From Aliidiomarina maris (GTDB lineage: Bacteria > Pseudomonadota > Gammaproteobacteria > Enterobacterales > Alteromonadaceae): DNA of 64,000 nucleotides. The stretch is from NCBI RefSeq assembly GCF_003987335.1, contig NZ_PIPK01000001.1, forward strand, positions 460,294-524,293, read 5' to 3'. The notes beneath the pieces are model-generated. The model was not told where the DNA came from, ran no database searches, and worked only from the letters and a program-made list of their open reading frames with translations. This document shows positions 63,178-64,000 of this stretch, one piece after another; positions within the stretch are counted from its first letter, which is position 1; the number at the start of each line of letters is the position of its first letter. Made by a program: the position numbers and the translations under genes.

Positions 63178-64000
63178 CTAACTACCGAAATCATCATAGC
63201 GGATGCGTGTTTCATCCACGCCGTGCTCTTTTAACATAGTCAGCGTCGCGCTGAGCATAGAAGGTGGGCCACAGAGGTAAAAATCGTACGCGTCGACGCT
63301 TTGAGATGGCAACCATTTCCCCGCAATCTCATGCACAAAACCGACATCCTGTTGCCATAAGCACGCTTTTTCAGGCTCAGACAGCACTGGGATAAATGTC
63401 AGCTCACCTCGCTGTTGGTGCTGCATAAACTCATCGTAATAGAGTAACTCATGGCGATTCCGCGCCCCGTAGAAAAAGGTTATCGGCCGCGATGCTGTAT
63501 CATTCAGCTCTTCTTGAATGAGCGCTCGTAGCGGCGCCATTCCCGCGCCGCCACCGATAAAGCAAAGTTTGCGTTGAGCACCTGGTTGCCTTTGAAAGCC
63601 GCCAAAAGGGCCTTCTGCAGCAATGATTTCGCCGGGTTTTAGGTTGCATAGAAATGAAGAGCCAATACCTGGCGATGGCGCATCTGTTGCCTGTGGTTGA
63701 TAACGCACGGTGAACACCAGCTCTTTGCCGCCTGCGGCTGTCGCCATGGAGTAGCTTCGCTGCACAGCGCTATGATTATATTCGACGTTTTCAATATGCT
63801 GCCACTGCGAAAGGAACTGCTCAGGAATATCTTCAGGGCGACTGCGACCAGCTCCAGCCGGAATAGTTAACACCATATACTGGCCGGCTGCGTAATCAAG
63901 CTTGCGGTCCAGCACTTCAAAGCACAATTCGCGCAACATCGGCGTTATAAACTTAGTACTTTTCAACTGCAGGTTAACGTGGCGCGCATCAGTTTGCGGC
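63178..64000 (-). CDS. NqrF-like FAD/NAD-binding oxidoreductase (5' end beyond the window)
   Basis: At least 262 residues are visible, and the frame stays open to the window edge, so the 5' end is missing. FAD-binding RSYSMA (about 90) and the NAD-binding part (CFIGGGAGMAPLRALI, about 155-170; FYLCGPPSMLSA near 230) are of the ferredoxin-reductase type. The C-terminal YDDFGS resembles the NqrF ending. NqrF would have an N-terminal 2Fe-2S domain, which lies outside the window if present. It may be a paralogue of the Na+-pumping NADH:quinone reductase subunit, not NqrF itself. Confidence 0.8.
   Translation of the reverse strand, partial: PQTDARHVNLQLKSTKFITPMLRELCFEVLDRKLDYAAGQYMVLTIPAGAGRSRPEDIPEQFLSQWQHIENVEYNHSAVQRSYSMATAAGGKELVFTVRYQPQATDAPSPGIGSSFLCNLKPGEIIAAEGPFGGFQRQPGAQRKLCFIGGGAGMAPLRALIQEELNDTASRPITFFYGARNRHELLYYDEFMQHQQRGELTFIPVLSEPEKACLWQQDVGFVHEIAGKWLPSQSVDAYDFYLCGPPSMLSATLTMLKEHGVDETRIRYDDFGS

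Noticed and set aside
54654..64000. An intact prophage around the CI-like repressor
   Set aside because: No integrase, terminase, capsid, tail or lysis genes are visible. Only a repressor and possible small remnant are present.

Overview
The window looks like chromosome of a marine gammaproteobacterium of the order Alteromonadales, probably Idiomarinaceae or a close relative. This is inferred from gene content and order, not from a marker-gene search. The supporting features are the apt-dnaX-ybaB-recR-htpG-adk block, the ytjB/serB/radA neighbourhood, a RibB protein with a degenerate RibA domain, a six-gene TtpC-type TonB operon, and three large TonB-dependent receptors (TBDRs).

Layout. 1-9.7 kb: housekeeping genes, all on the minus strand (csdA-like cysteine desulfurase, hydrolase, MAPEG protein, adk, htpG, recR, ybaB, dnaX, apt, a single-domain response regulator). 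9.7-11.6 kb: a TPR/2-oxoglutarate-oxygenase protein preceded by an overlooked 41-codon membrane-protein gene, with a perfect FNR box upstream. 11.6-30.2 kb: a nutrient-uptake region with a secreted S9 peptidase, three TBDRs and the operon DUF3450-ttpC-exbB-exbD-tonB-TPR, plus a methyltransferase/priC pair on the plus strand. 30.6-36.5 kb: tryptophan 2,3-dioxygenase, an unknown secreted protein, 4.5S RNA (ffs), a crotonase, a lipoprotein and a FabH-type synthase. 36.6-40.4 kb, plus strand: yajG, cyclophilin, ampG, panE. 40.4-54.7 kb: ribBX, ribD, nrdR, glyA, ettA, a double-PilZ protein, radA, tatD-type DNase, ytjB, serB, prfC.

54.9-63.1 kb is an accessory region. It holds an orphan CI-like repressor with two operators and a probable leaderless promoter, and a MarR regulator behind a 38-bp near-palindrome next to an SDR protein lacking the catalytic tyrosine. 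It also holds an IS3/hsdS/abi debris patch, a GC-rich ltrA gene, two quinone-oxidoreductase-like genes (one decapitated), an SDR/LysR divergent pair, and an integron-type attC site with a truncated higA cassette. The last gene, NqrF-like, runs off the window.

How the parts work together. The secreted peptidase, three receptors sharing promoter and leader features, and the dedicated TonB energiser suggest uptake of peptides or similar oligomers. The receptor ligands cannot be read from sequence. The accessory region shows at least three kinds of mobile or defence DNA in decay (phage-type repressor, type I restriction/Abi debris, integron cassette). No complete, clearly new defence system is visible. 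The best candidates for new biology are the FNR-box/41-aa-protein/oxygenase unit, the orphan repressor with its operators, and the MarR-SDR module.
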